This document shows positions 24,334 to 32,743 of a DNA stretch of 64,000 bases, piece after piece. Position numbers and translations under genes: made by a program. The stretch spans positions 124,001-188,000 of the forward strand of contig ONJM01000001.1 of the NCBI GenBank assembly GCA_900318145.1, in the 5' to 3' direction. The notes under the pieces were generated by a model. It had not been told where the DNA came from. It saw only the letters and a program-made list of their open reading frames with translations, and searched no databases. Positions within the stretch are counted from its first letter, which is position 1. Each line of letters opens with the position of its first letter. Origin of the DNA: an uncultured Eubacteriales bacterium (GTDB lineage: Bacteria; Bacillota; Clostridia; Christensenellales; Aristaeellaceae).

Positions 24334-26788
24334 GGATGAACTGCTTTTCTTGCAGTCTGAGAGCCTGACCATCACCCTGAAGGGTCCCTCTTCGCATCCA
24401 GATTATCCAGGCGTCCATTATGACCAGAAGAGCGCGACCATTCGGGTGAAAAGTCCAGAGGATTTCTCTATTTCCCTTCCCGGAAACGCTGGGACGGTGG
24501 ACTCAATCTGCGCTGAAAAGAATTACTTTGGCAGCTTCCAGGCGCGACCGCTTTTCTTTGAACAGCAAACATACGAACTTTTCGTAGAACCCGCGTCAGG
24601 ACACACCGTCACCTTTTGGCATGAAAACTATTCCATCCGCAACCAGACTTCTCCCGTGGGACGAGAACAGCGGATGCTGAGCGGCGTAATCAATTTTGGG
24701 AACGATATTGGATATTCCGATCTGGTGTTCACACTGGATGGATGGAAGGAACTCACCATTACCCTTGAAGTGTTTCCAACGAAAATCGGATATAAAGAAG
24801 ATTATATGGCGATTGTATCCGACGTCACAGCGGAAGTATATAACCTGGTTTTTGATTTCCTGAAAAAAACCTATTCGTCCTTTGACATTTCCAAGTCCGC
24901 GCAAAGTTCCCCCGTAGAGTTCTTCGCGATCCTCCGTACGATCTATGAGAAGTTTATTGGCGCGGCGGATATGGTGCTGCGTTCGCCTCACCACCAGTTG
25001 CAAAAGGAAATGCAGGTGCTGGCGCAGCACAAAATCAAGCAATATGACGGAAACACCGTAAAATGGCTGCAAAAGCATCCGGCGGAGGTTCGGAAGCAAG
25101 GGGAAAACTTGCAGATTGCCCGAGCGCTAACTTCCCGCAAGTATGTGACATATGACACCAGGGAAAACCGACTGACAAAATACATGTTGGAGAAGACTGC
25201 CCGGCGACTGGAGCATTTCCGGGATTTGTACCAACGGATCCGTGAAAACCAAGGTCCGGATGAAGACGCTTTGCGGGAAATGAATACGATGATCGCCGGT
25301 ATCCAGCGCAGATGCAATACTGGATTTATGAGAGAGGTTCAAGCGTCAGCGGCGGAATCCGGTATGAGCCTGGTTTTCGGAATGGCACCGGGCTACCGGG
25401 AACTGTATCGCTGCTATCTGCTGCTGCAACACGGCCTGGCACTGACCGGCAGTATGTTCAACCTGAGCGTGAAGGATCTGGCGGTATTGTATGAATACTG
25501 GTGCTTCATTAAGCTTAACAGCCTGCTGAAAAAGAAATATCGCCTGGTGACCTCTGACTTGATCCGGATCAATGGTACTGGTTTGTCCGTAAACCTGGTG
25601 AAAGGGCAGGCAAGCCAGGTGCGCTATTTCGATGAGAAGAACGGGGACCAGATCCTGTTGAGCTACAACCCGGAAAAACGGAGACTGCCCACAGTCACAC
25701 AACGGCCAGATAATGTCTTGAGCCTGAAAAAGCGCGGTGGGAACACGGAATATGAATATATCTTCGACGCGAAATATAAAATGGATCCGTCTTTACCGGG
25801 AACACATTACCATGAATATGTCTGCGAGTATCCCGGACCGAAAGAAGAAGACATTAATACCATGCACCGGTATCGGGACGCGATTGTCAGCGAAGAGCAC
25901 TCCCGGTTTGAGCGGGGGATGGTAGGCGCGTATGTGTTGTTCCCGTACTCAAACGAAGAGGAATACAAGAAACACCGCTTTTACAAGAGCATAGACAAAG
26001 TGAACATCGGAGGTTTGCCATTCCTGCCAACCGCAACAGGATTAGTTTCCAATATGCTGGATGATCTGATCGACGACTCCACGGAATCGGCGTTTGAACG
26101 TATGTCTTTACCAAGGGGTATTGAGGAAAAGCTGCAGAAGATTGACTGGAACCGTAAGGATGTAATGATCGGTACGCTGCGGAGCAAAACGCAGCTGGAA
26201 GTATGCCTGAAAGGCAAATTCTACTATTTGCCAGCAGTCCACCTCCATGATGAATCTCTTCCGATCCGCATTGTCGCGCTCTACCAATCCCGGATGACTT
26301 TCGGGGAAGAAGCGCAAATCGCCTATTACGGTGAAGTAAAACGCATCCAGAAGGTCAAGCGAAAAGAAATCCGGGAAATGCCCTTTGCCCCAGAACGTGC
26401 AGAAATGGATTATTACAGACTGGAAATCCGCGAATGGAAAAAGCTTTCACGCCCCATCCAGGTAAAGGAAAGAGGCATATATACCAGCGCGTACACCAAT
26501 GAATTCCTACTGAGAAACGCGGAAACCATCTCAGAACTCTTCCTGAAATCAAAAGAAGAATATCGCTTCCTCACAGAGCTCAAGCGCTTCGTTCAAAACC
26601 CCAGCGTGATCAACCGGGACGAAACACCCATCGGCTTTGCCTTTGGAAAGCACCAGGTACTCTTCCATGACGGAAAGATCAAACTGATCCACCAGGGGAG
26701 CATCATAGACCAGAACGATATCCAAGCGTTCGTACGCCACCCCAACGCCGTATTCAGAGGATTGATGAAATCTATACAAGAAGGATAA
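24308..26788 (+). CDS. DUF2357 / McrC-like PD-(D/E)xK nuclease
   Basis: 826 residues, overlapping the McrB-like gene by 26 bases. The N-terminal 250 residues are beta-rich, as in DUF2357. A long helical middle (about 255-400) is followed by a PD-(D/E)xK core: RPDNVLSLKK near 466 and YEYIFDAKYK near 484. The last 250 residues contain a compact beta region (KTQLEVCLKGKFYYLPAVHL, YYGEVKRIQKVKRKEIREMP) that resembles EVE/PUA-like modified-base readers, a cautious inference. It is the cutting partner of the GTPase. It is much longer than classic McrC (about 350 residues), as usual for DUF2357 versions. Confidence 0.85.
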   Translation: MDLRRTGSEDELLFLQSESLTITLKGPSSHPDYPGVHYDQKSATIRVKSPEDFSISLPGNAGTVDSICAEKNYFGSFQARPLFFEQQTYELFVEPASGHTVTFWHENYSIRNQTSPVGREQRMLSGVINFGNDIGYSDLVFTLDGWKELTITLEVFPTKIGYKEDYMAIVSDVTAEVYNLVFDFLKKTYSSFDISKSAQSSPVEFFAILRTIYEKFIGAADMVLRSPHHQLQKEMQVLAQHKIKQYDGNTVKWLQKHPAEVRKQGENLQIARALTSRKYVTYDTRENRLTKYMLEKTARRLEHFRDLYQRIRENQGPDEDALREMNTMIAGIQRRCNTGFMREVQASAAESGMSLVFGMAPGYRELYRCYLLLQHGLALTGSMFNLSVKDLAVLYEYWCFIKLNSLLKKKYRLVTSDLIRINGTGLSVNLVKGQASQVRYFDEKNGDQILLSYNPEKRRLPTVTQRPDNVLSLKKRGGNTEYEYIFDAKYKMDPSLPGTHYHEYVCEYPGPKEEDINTMHRYRDAIVSEEHSRFERGMVGAYVLFPYSNEEEYKKHRFYKSIDKVNIGGLPFLPTATGLVSNMLDDLIDDSTESAFERMSLPRGIEEKLQKIDWNRKDVMIGTLRSKTQLEVCLKGKFYYLPAVHLHDESLPIRIVALYQSRMTFGEEAQIAYYGEVKRIQKVKRKEIREMPFAPERAEMDYYRLEIREWKKLSRPIQVKERGIYTSAYTNEFLLRNAETISELFLKSKEEYRFLTELKRFVQNPSVINRDETPIGFAFGKHQVLFHDGKIKLIHQGSIIDQNDIQAFVRHPNAVFRGLMKSIQEG

Positions 26789-26869
26789 AAAACCTGCTCA
26801 AACTGTTCGCTGTATCCATCTTTTGATCTTAAGGAAACACGGACAAAATAAAACAATTGGTAATATTGA

Positions 26870-27106
26870 AGGACCAGTGTCATCGAGATAAGTCGAGTCG
26901 AAGGTATCGCAGATCCTATTCTCCGGTATTTGTCGAAACGATATGAAGACCTAAAAGGTAACAGACTGCCAAAGGCCGAGTTCGACAATTGGTTGCATGG
27001 GATTGTTTTGGATTTCAATGCCCCGATTAACTTGGAATATTATAATGATGATTTCATACAGGAAGTCATTGCCGTTCGTGTTGAGAAGGGTAGCCGTCAT
27101 AAATGA
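26870..27106 (+). pseudogene. C-terminal fragment of an unidentified protein
   Basis: An open frame without start codon encodes credible protein: IEISRVEGIADPILRYLS, KRYEDLKGNRLPKAEFDNW, LHGIVLDFNAPINLEYYND and a charged end KGSRHK before TGA. It follows a stop at 26867 in the same frame, so the 5' part is missing. A further possible mini-fragment (MRKLAVALNNEEIMNRIM) follows to 27194. The gap 26789-27277 therefore holds gene debris, typical of a defence-island boundary. Confidence 0.5.
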
Positions 27107-27277
27107 AGATAGGAAGATGCGGAAACTCGCTGTGGCGCTGAACAACGAAGAGATTATGAACAGGATAATGGTGAACGGATGTCCAGATGATTGAGGATGA
27201 GAGTCAGTTTTTGATGGATCGATATTTAATTATTCAATGTATATTGTTAATAATCTGTAGTAAAAAGGGGTTAACGA

Positions 27278-27838
27278 ATGCGACTTTATCCAAAACACAA
27301 AAAGCCTTTGACACAAGAACCTAGTAAATGGTTTGCAGATTGTATAGATAAAATCATTATTCCCCCATATCCTGTGGCAGATATTGCTTGTGGGTATGGA
27401 AGAAATGGAGCATATGTGACATGTAAGAATCATCCAGTACTATTTGTCGATATTGATGAAGACTGTTTAAACTTCATCTCACAAGGCTCAGATGTTGCAA
27501 TGAATGGTAAATTACCTTCTGAATATGTCAAGCTCATGCGAATTGATCTTACTGAAAACTGGCCATTTCAGCGTTCTTGTCTCGGTGGAATCATATGCGT
27601 GCATTTTTATACTCCTGGAATTATCCTGAAAGCAATTGATTCATTGGTTCAAAAAGGTTTTTTATATTTCGAAACCATTCCCGGTCATAAAGGCAACTTC
27701 TATGGCTTACCAAAGCAAAAGGAAGTATTAAGTCAATTATATCCGCTTTTTGATATTCTTTATTATGAAGAAAAGGAAGTGAAATACTATGGGGAAACAA
27801 GAACTACCCTTAAAGTGTTTGCAGTAAAAAGCCATTGA
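27278..27838 (+). CDS. Class I SAM-dependent methyltransferase
   Basis: 186 residues; AAAAAGGGG precedes ATG 27278. Motif I is VADIACGYGRNGAYV near 33-47, followed by an acidic strand end FVDIDEDCLNF and motif IV-like LGGIICVHFY, the Rossmann methyltransferase pattern. It resembles small-molecule (TehB-like) enzymes; no DNA methyltransferase motif (NPPY/DPPY) is seen. It is strongly A+T-rich, unlike the core genome. It stands alone between gene debris and the tRNA relic. Confidence 0.78.
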   Translation: MRLYPKHKKPLTQEPSKWFADCIDKIIIPPYPVADIACGYGRNGAYVTCKNHPVLFVDIDEDCLNFISQGSDVAMNGKLPSEYVKLMRIDLTENWPFQRSCLGGIICVHFYTPGIILKAIDSLVQKGFLYFETIPGHKGNFYGLPKQKEVLSQLYPLFDILYYEEKEVKYYGETRTTLKVFAVKSH

Positions 27839-28261
27839 TATAATTCATGCCACGCCAGTCCGTAGGGATATCGCAGGTTATCTTAATTCATGAGTCATTA
27901 AACACTCCCCTCTGACCTTTTGTGGTAATAATATCGTTTCTCCATAGTCGCGGGCGTAGTCATGATGTGGCTAACGCGTATGGGAATCCTGATATGTTTT
28001 TCCATGCCGTTTTGCGATATCCATCAGTCAGAAACCGAATGTAGGATCATAGTATTCCGGTCAGTAAGCTATCCATACCTTTGCTGTGGGCAGGGTTGGT
28101 ACTTGGGAAATTGTTACGAAAACGAAGAAAAAAACTGACTCCACCTTTTTCAAGATGGAGCCAGATAGGATTGAGGGGATGTGATTATCGGTAAACTTAA
28201 TGACATTGATTGAATGACTTTTACTTTTAATTTGTTTTTTGCAGTCATGAACAAGAAAAAA

Positions 28262-28276
28262 CAGGATTCGAACCTG
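28262..28276 (-). other. tRNA T-arm relic, possible attachment-site remnant
   Basis: On the minus strand CAGGTTCGAATCCTG is an exact TpsiC stem-loop, the same 15 bases as in tRNA-Arg at 54465-54538. No acceptor, D or anticodon arm can be built around it. Integrases often use this 3' tRNA segment. It lies in the gene-free 27839-28423 stretch immediately before the A+T-rich Hxs operon; the rest of that gap shows an A/T-homopolymer-rich segment and no ORF. Confidence 0.5.
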
Positions 28277-28338
28277 AAAAAAACGGCTCTTCTGTTTTTT
28301 TTTTCATCTCGTTCTAAAATCTGCATGGTAGGGCGGTA

Positions 28339-28367
28339 TTTACAATAGAAATTAGAAATGGTAATAT
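28339..28367 (+). promoter_or_regulatory. Promoter of the Hxs-like operon
   Basis: TTTACA at 28339-28344 and TAATAT at 28362-28367, spacer 17, 57 bases before the first ATG at 28424 (AAAGGAG ribosome binding site). No other promoter is needed before 35009 because gene junctions are tight. Confidence 0.6.
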
Positions 28368-28423
28368 ATAAATAAAAGGGAAATTCAATATTTTATATTA
28401 TGAATAATTAAAGGAGTAAATAA

Positions 28424-29515
28424 ATGAGAACAAATAAGTATCTGCTTAAAACTGTAGCGTTTTTAGTGGTTGCTGTATTGTCTTTTTGGGGATCTGTTAA
28501 TCTTCTTTCGAATCATACAAGTCATACTTTTAATGCAATTGCAGAGGAAAATGAAGAAATTACGACAGGTTTGCTGAATTATAGTGATGGCTCCGTATAT
28601 GAAGGAGAAATACTTTATGGAAGGATCAGAACAGGTACCGGAACATATACATGGACAACAGGAGAAGTGTATTCTGGCATTTGGGATAATGACATACCTT
28701 CTGGTAAAGGTAAATTTGAATGGCCAGGGCTGGGAATATATGATGGAGATTTTTTAAATGGAAAACGTGAAGGAACAGGATCTTTTACTTGGACCTATGA
28801 AGGAGAACCTCCGGAAGGCGCTCCTGTGATATACAATGGTGAATGGGCGAATGATAAAATCAGTGGAAAAGGCACGCTTGAATTATCAGGAGTTGGAACT
28901 TATGAGGGTGAATTTGACAAGCAACAACGTTCTGGGACGGGAACATTTACCTGGCAGAACGGAGATATATATACTGGTTCATGGGCCAGAGATGGAATAG
29001 AGGGAAATGGTGTATTAACGTTAAAAGACGGTACTGTGCTTGAAGGAACTTTCTCAAAAAATTATCTCATAAAAGGAACGATGACGTATTCAACAGCAAG
29101 TGGAATAGTTGTTAGAAACGTTGCAAATGGAAAAGCGCAGAATCCTGTGGAAATAACATATAAAGATGGAACTGTTGTACGAGGAAATGTAAAAGGAGAA
29201 GAATTTGTTGGAAATGTAACGATATCTTATTCTTCCGGAGATGAATATGTCGGGACAATTAAAAATGGTGTTAAAAATGGAAAAGGAACATACACCTGGA
29301 AAAATGGTGCACATTATATTGGGGATTGGGTAAATGACAAAATGTCTGGGAATGGTAAATACTTTTATGGAAAAGATGAATCCAGTTTATATTTAGTAGG
29401 GACGTTCCTAAACGGCTATCCTGATGGGACACTGACTTATATAGCAGAAACAAAGATAAAGTATCAGACTATATGGTCAAATGGTAAATGCACCAATATC
29501 TTCTATAAGAAATAA
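28424..29515 (+). CDS. Membrane-anchored MORN-repeat protein
   Basis: 363 residues. A hydrophobic segment (about 8-28) acts as signal or anchor. The rest is about ten MORN-type repeats with the pattern YxGxWxNxxxxGKGxxxWxxG, for example YSGIWDNDIPSGKGKFEW, YDGDFLNGKREGTGSFTW, YTGSWARDGIEGNGVLTL, YVGTIKNGVKNGKGTYTW and YIGDWVNDKMSGNGKYFY, forming an extended beta sheet. It should sit outside the cytoplasmic membrane. It heads the operon and lies 12 bases before the His-Xaa-Ser precursor gene. MORN proteins can act as scaffolds; a role in displaying or binding the modified peptide is inferred only from linkage. Confidence 0.85.
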   Translation: MRTNKYLLKTVAFLVVAVLSFWGSVNLLSNHTSHTFNAIAEENEEITTGLLNYSDGSVYEGEILYGRIRTGTGTYTWTTGEVYSGIWDNDIPSGKGKFEWPGLGIYDGDFLNGKREGTGSFTWTYEGEPPEGAPVIYNGEWANDKISGKGTLELSGVGTYEGEFDKQQRSGTGTFTWQNGDIYTGSWARDGIEGNGVLTLKDGTVLEGTFSKNYLIKGTMTYSTASGIVVRNVANGKAQNPVEITYKDGTVVRGNVKGEEFVGNVTISYSSGDEYVGTIKNGVKNGKGTYTWKNGAHYIGDWVNDKMSGNGKYFYGKDESSLYLVGTFLNGYPDGTLTYIAETKIKYQTIWSNGKCTNIFYKK

Positions 29516-29527
29516 TGAGGGAATAAG

Positions 29528-30229
29528 ATGGGCGAGTTGATTTTTCCTAAAATTCAAAAAAGGATCAGTGATTTTCTGTATGAAGAAGAAGGTACGATTC
29601 CACGCAGCAAAATCATTTCAATCGGCACCATGGTATTGTTGCTGAGTGTGTTTTTTGCAGATAGTGCATTCGCTGGTCATCGTTCACATTCTTCTCATAG
29701 ATCTCATAGTAGCCATAGATCCCATAGTAGTAGCAGGCATGGAAGCCATAGTAACCATAGTAATCACAGTAATGCTACACCAACGCCTGTGCCAATTCCC
29801 AAGGAAGTGCGTCTGCCTTCCACACCATCTTCAAATAGTTCCTTTGATGGCGGTGTGTCGATTGTGCCTGTCAGCGCGGAAGATACCAGTATTATCTTGA
29901 CCAGTATGCGAGAAATTGCTACTACGGACGCATCTGTGACGCCGGCACCAATCAGTTCAGCGATTGGGACGGATATTTCAGCAATCGTCAACACTGGTAA
30001 TATTCCGGCAATAGCAGTCGGAAAACTACCGACAACAACGGGCAATATACCTACGTCTTCAGGAGTTTTATTACCCGCCACATCGCTTCTGGAGGCTGAT
30101 ATGAAGACTACGGAGAATGCATTTAATCCATTCATTGATGAAAAAGAAGTTGTTTCGCCTAAAATTCCTACGGTAAAGATTGATACGGGTATGCCTCCGA
30201 AGAGCAATGCGAAGGTAATAAAGGAATGA
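29528..30229 (+). CDS. His-Xaa-Ser repeat precursor peptide (HxsA-like)
   Basis: 233 residues. The N terminus (1-28) is charged with DFLYEEEGTIPRSK, then a hydrophobic helix (about 29-48) ends AFAG. Residues about 50-82 are almost pure His-Xaa-Ser: GHRSHSSHRSHSS and SSRHGSHSNHSNHS. After TPTPVPIP a Ser/Thr/Pro-rich low-complexity region follows to the end. This is the hallmark of the HxsA substrate of the His-Xaa-Ser radical SAM system. Cleavage after AFA by signal peptidase is likely; alternatively EEEG followed by a hydrophobic helix resembles a prepilin site for the A24 peptidase in the operon. Its stop overlaps the next start (ATGA). Confidence 0.88.
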   Translation: MGELIFPKIQKRISDFLYEEEGTIPRSKIISIGTMVLLLSVFFADSAFAGHRSHSSHRSHSSHRSHSSSRHGSHSNHSNHSNATPTPVPIPKEVRLPSTPSSNSSFDGGVSIVPVSAEDTSIILTSMREIATTDASVTPAPISSAIGTDISAIVNTGNIPAIAVGKLPTTTGNIPTSSGVLLPATSLLEADMKTTENAFNPFIDEKEVVSPKIPTVKIDTGMPPKSNAKVIKE

Positions 30230-31119
30230 TGATGGAAAGAAAAAAACCGGGAATCTGCTGGATATTAGTTGTTTTTATTGCCTTTCAATTGTTGGTTGTA
30301 AATATATCTATAGCAGAGCAGCGATTCACCGAAGACGCGGATGCCATTGAATGTGCAGCGGATTCAGTATTCATGTTAGAAATATATGCTGACACTAATC
30401 AGAGAATTGGTGTAGGCAGCGGTTTTGTTGCTTTTAATTCATCATTATTAGTAACTAATTATCATGTGATTGAAGGCGGTGCATATATTATTGCAGTTAG
30501 TGATGAACATGAGCGATATTTAATTGACCAGATTTGTGTGATAGACAAAGAAAAAGATATAGCAATCTTACGCTTTGATGAAGACTATATTGCAAAACCT
30601 CTTGAATTAGATGCAGAGAGCAAACTTAAGCGTGCACAACCAGTGGTGGCTATCGGTAGTCCAGCTGGACTTATGAATACTGTTTCAATTGGAAATATCA
30701 GTGCGTTCTACAAAAAAGATGGAAGGGACTGGATCCAGTTTACAGCACCAATATCTTCAGGAAGCAGTGGTGGACCACTGCTGAATGATTTGGGAAAAGT
30801 AATAGGTATTACGACAGCGACTTATGCTTCTACTCAGAATATAAACATGGCAGTGAAAGCAGAGAGTGTACTGGATTTATACAATGCATGGGACGGGAAA
30901 AGCATAGTTTCCATGAATAATCGTAGAGATCAATTGTATGTTTTGTCAACTGTTAACACAAACGCAGAAAACGATAAAGCTAACAAGGTATATATAAGCA
31001 AAAGTGGGAAAAAGTATCACAATAATCCAAACTGCTCAGGTATGCAGCTTGCGGTTGAAATAGATCTAATGGATGCAATAGAAAAAGGATATCAGCCCTG
31101 TGGAAAGTGTTATAAATAA
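30226..31119 (+). CDS. Membrane-anchored trypsin-like (Deg/HtrA-type) serine protease
   Basis: 297 residues with an N-terminal hydrophobic segment (about 11-30) as signal or anchor. The trypsin-2 catalytic triad is visible: His80 in LLVTNYHVIEGG, Asp111 in EKDIAILRF, Ser181 in GSSGGPLLNDLG. There is no PDZ domain. The C terminus has a Cys/His-containing YHNNPNCSGM and QPCGKCYK, which may bind metal or form disulphides. It overlaps the HxsA-like stop by 4 bases, so synthesis is coupled to the precursor. Extracytoplasmic processing of the modified peptide is the obvious inference. Confidence 0.88.
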   Translation: MMMERKKPGICWILVVFIAFQLLVVNISIAEQRFTEDADAIECAADSVFMLEIYADTNQRIGVGSGFVAFNSSLLVTNYHVIEGGAYIIAVSDEHERYLIDQICVIDKEKDIAILRFDEDYIAKPLELDAESKLKRAQPVVAIGSPAGLMNTVSIGNISAFYKKDGRDWIQFTAPISSGSSGGPLLNDLGKVIGITTATYASTQNINMAVKAESVLDLYNAWDGKSIVSMNNRRDQLYVLSTVNTNAENDKANKVYISKSGKKYHNNPNCSGMQLAVEIDLMDAIEKGYQPCGKCYK

Positions 31120-31140
31120 AGGGTGGTAAAAGGCAAGAAA

Positions 31141-31524
31141 ATGACAATTGAAGTAAGTAAAAGTTTATACTCTAAAGAAGTGTTACTTAAAACGGCATAC
31201 AGTTTCACAGATAAGGTTTTTCTCCATCTAGAACAAACTGAAAAATACTGGGTGGTTTCATGGAAACCACGTACAGGACAGAACATCGATGAAGGCGAAC
31301 TGGAAAACGAATTAATTTCTCAAGCATTAAGGGAAAAATTAGTGGAACAGACAGCTGATTTACGCAAGATCATTTTGGCACGTGCGCTTGCTTCAACCGT
31401 AATGGATGATCAACCGGGAGACATCAATATACCGTTGCCCATAGAAGAAACTTCACTCGATACAACAATTGAGTCAGAAAAAGAAAAGGAAGAAATCCTG
31501 AGAGGATGGTTTGATGGACAATGA
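31141..31524 (+). CDS. HxsD-like small protein
   Basis: 127 residues from ATG 31141 (GGTGGTAAAAGG upstream; GTG 31123 is an in-frame alternative). The pattern MTIEVSKSLYSKEVLLKTAYSF then VFLHLEQTEKYWVVSWKP, and ELENELISQALREKLVEQTADLRKIILARAL matches the HxsD family layout, where a beta-rich half is followed by an (F)NELxxQxLR helix. HxsD has no known catalysis and is thought to be an adaptor in the His-Xaa-Ser system. The acidic tail IEETSLDTTIESEKEKEEILRGW is extra. It overlaps the next start by 4 bases. Confidence 0.78.
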   Translation: MTIEVSKSLYSKEVLLKTAYSFTDKVFLHLEQTEKYWVVSWKPRTGQNIDEGELENELISQALREKLVEQTADLRKIILARALASTVMDDQPGDINIPLPIEETSLDTTIESEKEKEEILRGWFDGQ

Positions 31525-31727
31525 TATCTTTTGATAGTTCTATATATCTAGTATCTGCTGTAGAAAGAGCTTGTGCAGATTTCCATAATCTTGCAGACAT
31601 TCGGATCACCTTAAAAGGAAAGTTGATATTCTGTGAAATTAGTAATCCTCGAGGGGATTTGGCTCTGATTTGCGATGAATTTAGCAATTATGTTTTAAAC
31701 TTAACTGTTATGATGGGTGGGCATTAA
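31521..31727 (+). CDS. Second, shorter HxsD-like protein
   Basis: 68 residues. MISFDSSIYLVSAVERACADF then DIRITLKGKLIFCEISN and LICDEFSNYVLNLTVM repeat the HxsD pattern (small beta region, then EFxNYxL helix) but without the long basic helix of the first copy. Its ATG overlaps the stop of the preceding gene (ATGA), and its end overlaps the A24 peptidase region, so it is cotranslated. It may form a heterodimer with the upstream copy or serve the second radical SAM enzyme; this is inference. Confidence 0.65.
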   Translation: MISFDSSIYLVSAVERACADFHNLADIRITLKGKLIFCEISNPRGDLALICDEFSNYVLNLTVMMGGH

Positions 31728-31728
31728 T

Positions 31729-32739
31729 TTGATCTATGCGGAAGCAGTATGCCTGACCAGTATGTTATTGATTGGCATTTTCAGTGCATATACAGATTTT
31801 TCTTGGGGAACAATACCAAACAAGTTGATACTGATTGGTTTAGCAATTGGGGTTCTGTGCCATATCACTTTACTGGTACTTGGTGTAGCGCCTTTTTATG
31901 TCCAATGGTTGCTTTGCATGCTTATAGCTGACATGTTTGCATTTGGATTATTTTGGGGAAGACTTTGGGCAGCTGGAGACGCGAAGCTATTTATGATCCT
32001 TTTTTTTCTTGTACCGCCGCGCTTGTTTGATAAAGGAGATTTTTCAAATGGCATTATTCCATATATCTTTATTTTTATTCCAGCATTAGTTTGGATTTTA
32101 GGAGACTCAGTTCTTCGTATTATCCGAAAAGAACCACGAAAGAAGATATCGTTTAATTTTACAAGCTGGTTAATGAACTGTTTAAGGACGATCATAGAAG
32201 TGACTACAATGCATAGTCTATTTATAATGCTCTTTCCGTCATTCGTTGAAAGTAACGCAATGCTATCATTTGCAATAATGATGGCATATGCCTATATTTG
32301 TGGAAGCGTTTCAGCTATGAGACACAAATTAACGGTAGTGCTTCATGTTCTAGCACTCATTACTATCTGGATTATAATGAAATGGAATATAACTGTTCCA
32401 GATTTCAAAGGGTATCTAGTTCTCGTATTTGTGATGTTTATTCAATATATCGCAGGATTATATAATTATCAGTTAATTCAGACTTCCGATGCAACAAAAG
32501 GGATGATTCCAGCAATGGAAACAGTGCTTTTATTTCAAACTTCCCGAATTAATCATCTTCCCGTAGACTGCTCTGAACAATTAACTGCTAAGATGACAAC
32601 TGAGCAGGCAGAAGCAGTTAAAAAGTGGGGAATTAGTGCTAAAGGAAAATCAACAATCTGGATTGTGCGAAAAGTACCCTTTGCTTTTATGATTTCGTTT
32701 GGATTCATCACATGGATGTTGTTCAAACTTTTGAGGTGA
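31729..32739 (+). CDS. A24-family (prepilin-peptidase-like) membrane aspartic protease
   Basis: About 336 residues with around eight hydrophobic helices. The two A24 aspartates are seen in AYTDFSWGTIPN near residue 23 and in the signature AAGDAKLFM near 84 (G-x-GD-x-K type). The start is taken as TTG 31729, 8 bases after GGTGGG; GTG 31717 is in frame. The C-terminal half continues as extra membrane helices and a small soluble tail. No pilus genes are nearby, so it is not a normal type IV pilus peptidase. The only precursor in the operon is the HxsA-like protein, its probable substrate. Confidence 0.82.
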   Translation: MIYAEAVCLTSMLLIGIFSAYTDFSWGTIPNKLILIGLAIGVLCHITLLVLGVAPFYVQWLLCMLIADMFAFGLFWGRLWAAGDAKLFMILFFLVPPRLFDKGDFSNGIIPYIFIFIPALVWILGDSVLRIIRKEPRKKISFNFTSWLMNCLRTIIEVTTMHSLFIMLFPSFVESNAMLSFAIMMAYAYICGSVSAMRHKLTVVLHVLALITIWIIMKWNITVPDFKGYLVLVFVMFIQYIAGLYNYQLIQTSDATKGMIPAMETVLLFQTSRINHLPVDCSEQLTAKMTTEQAEAVKKWGISAKGKSTIWIVRKVPFAFMISFGFITWMLFKLLR

Positions 32740-32743
32740 GAGA

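Noticed and set aside
29675-29775. DNA-level repetition in the His-Ser region taken as a short tandem repeat locus
   Set aside because: The repetition follows the in-frame HxS codons of a real gene; it is explained by the protein.
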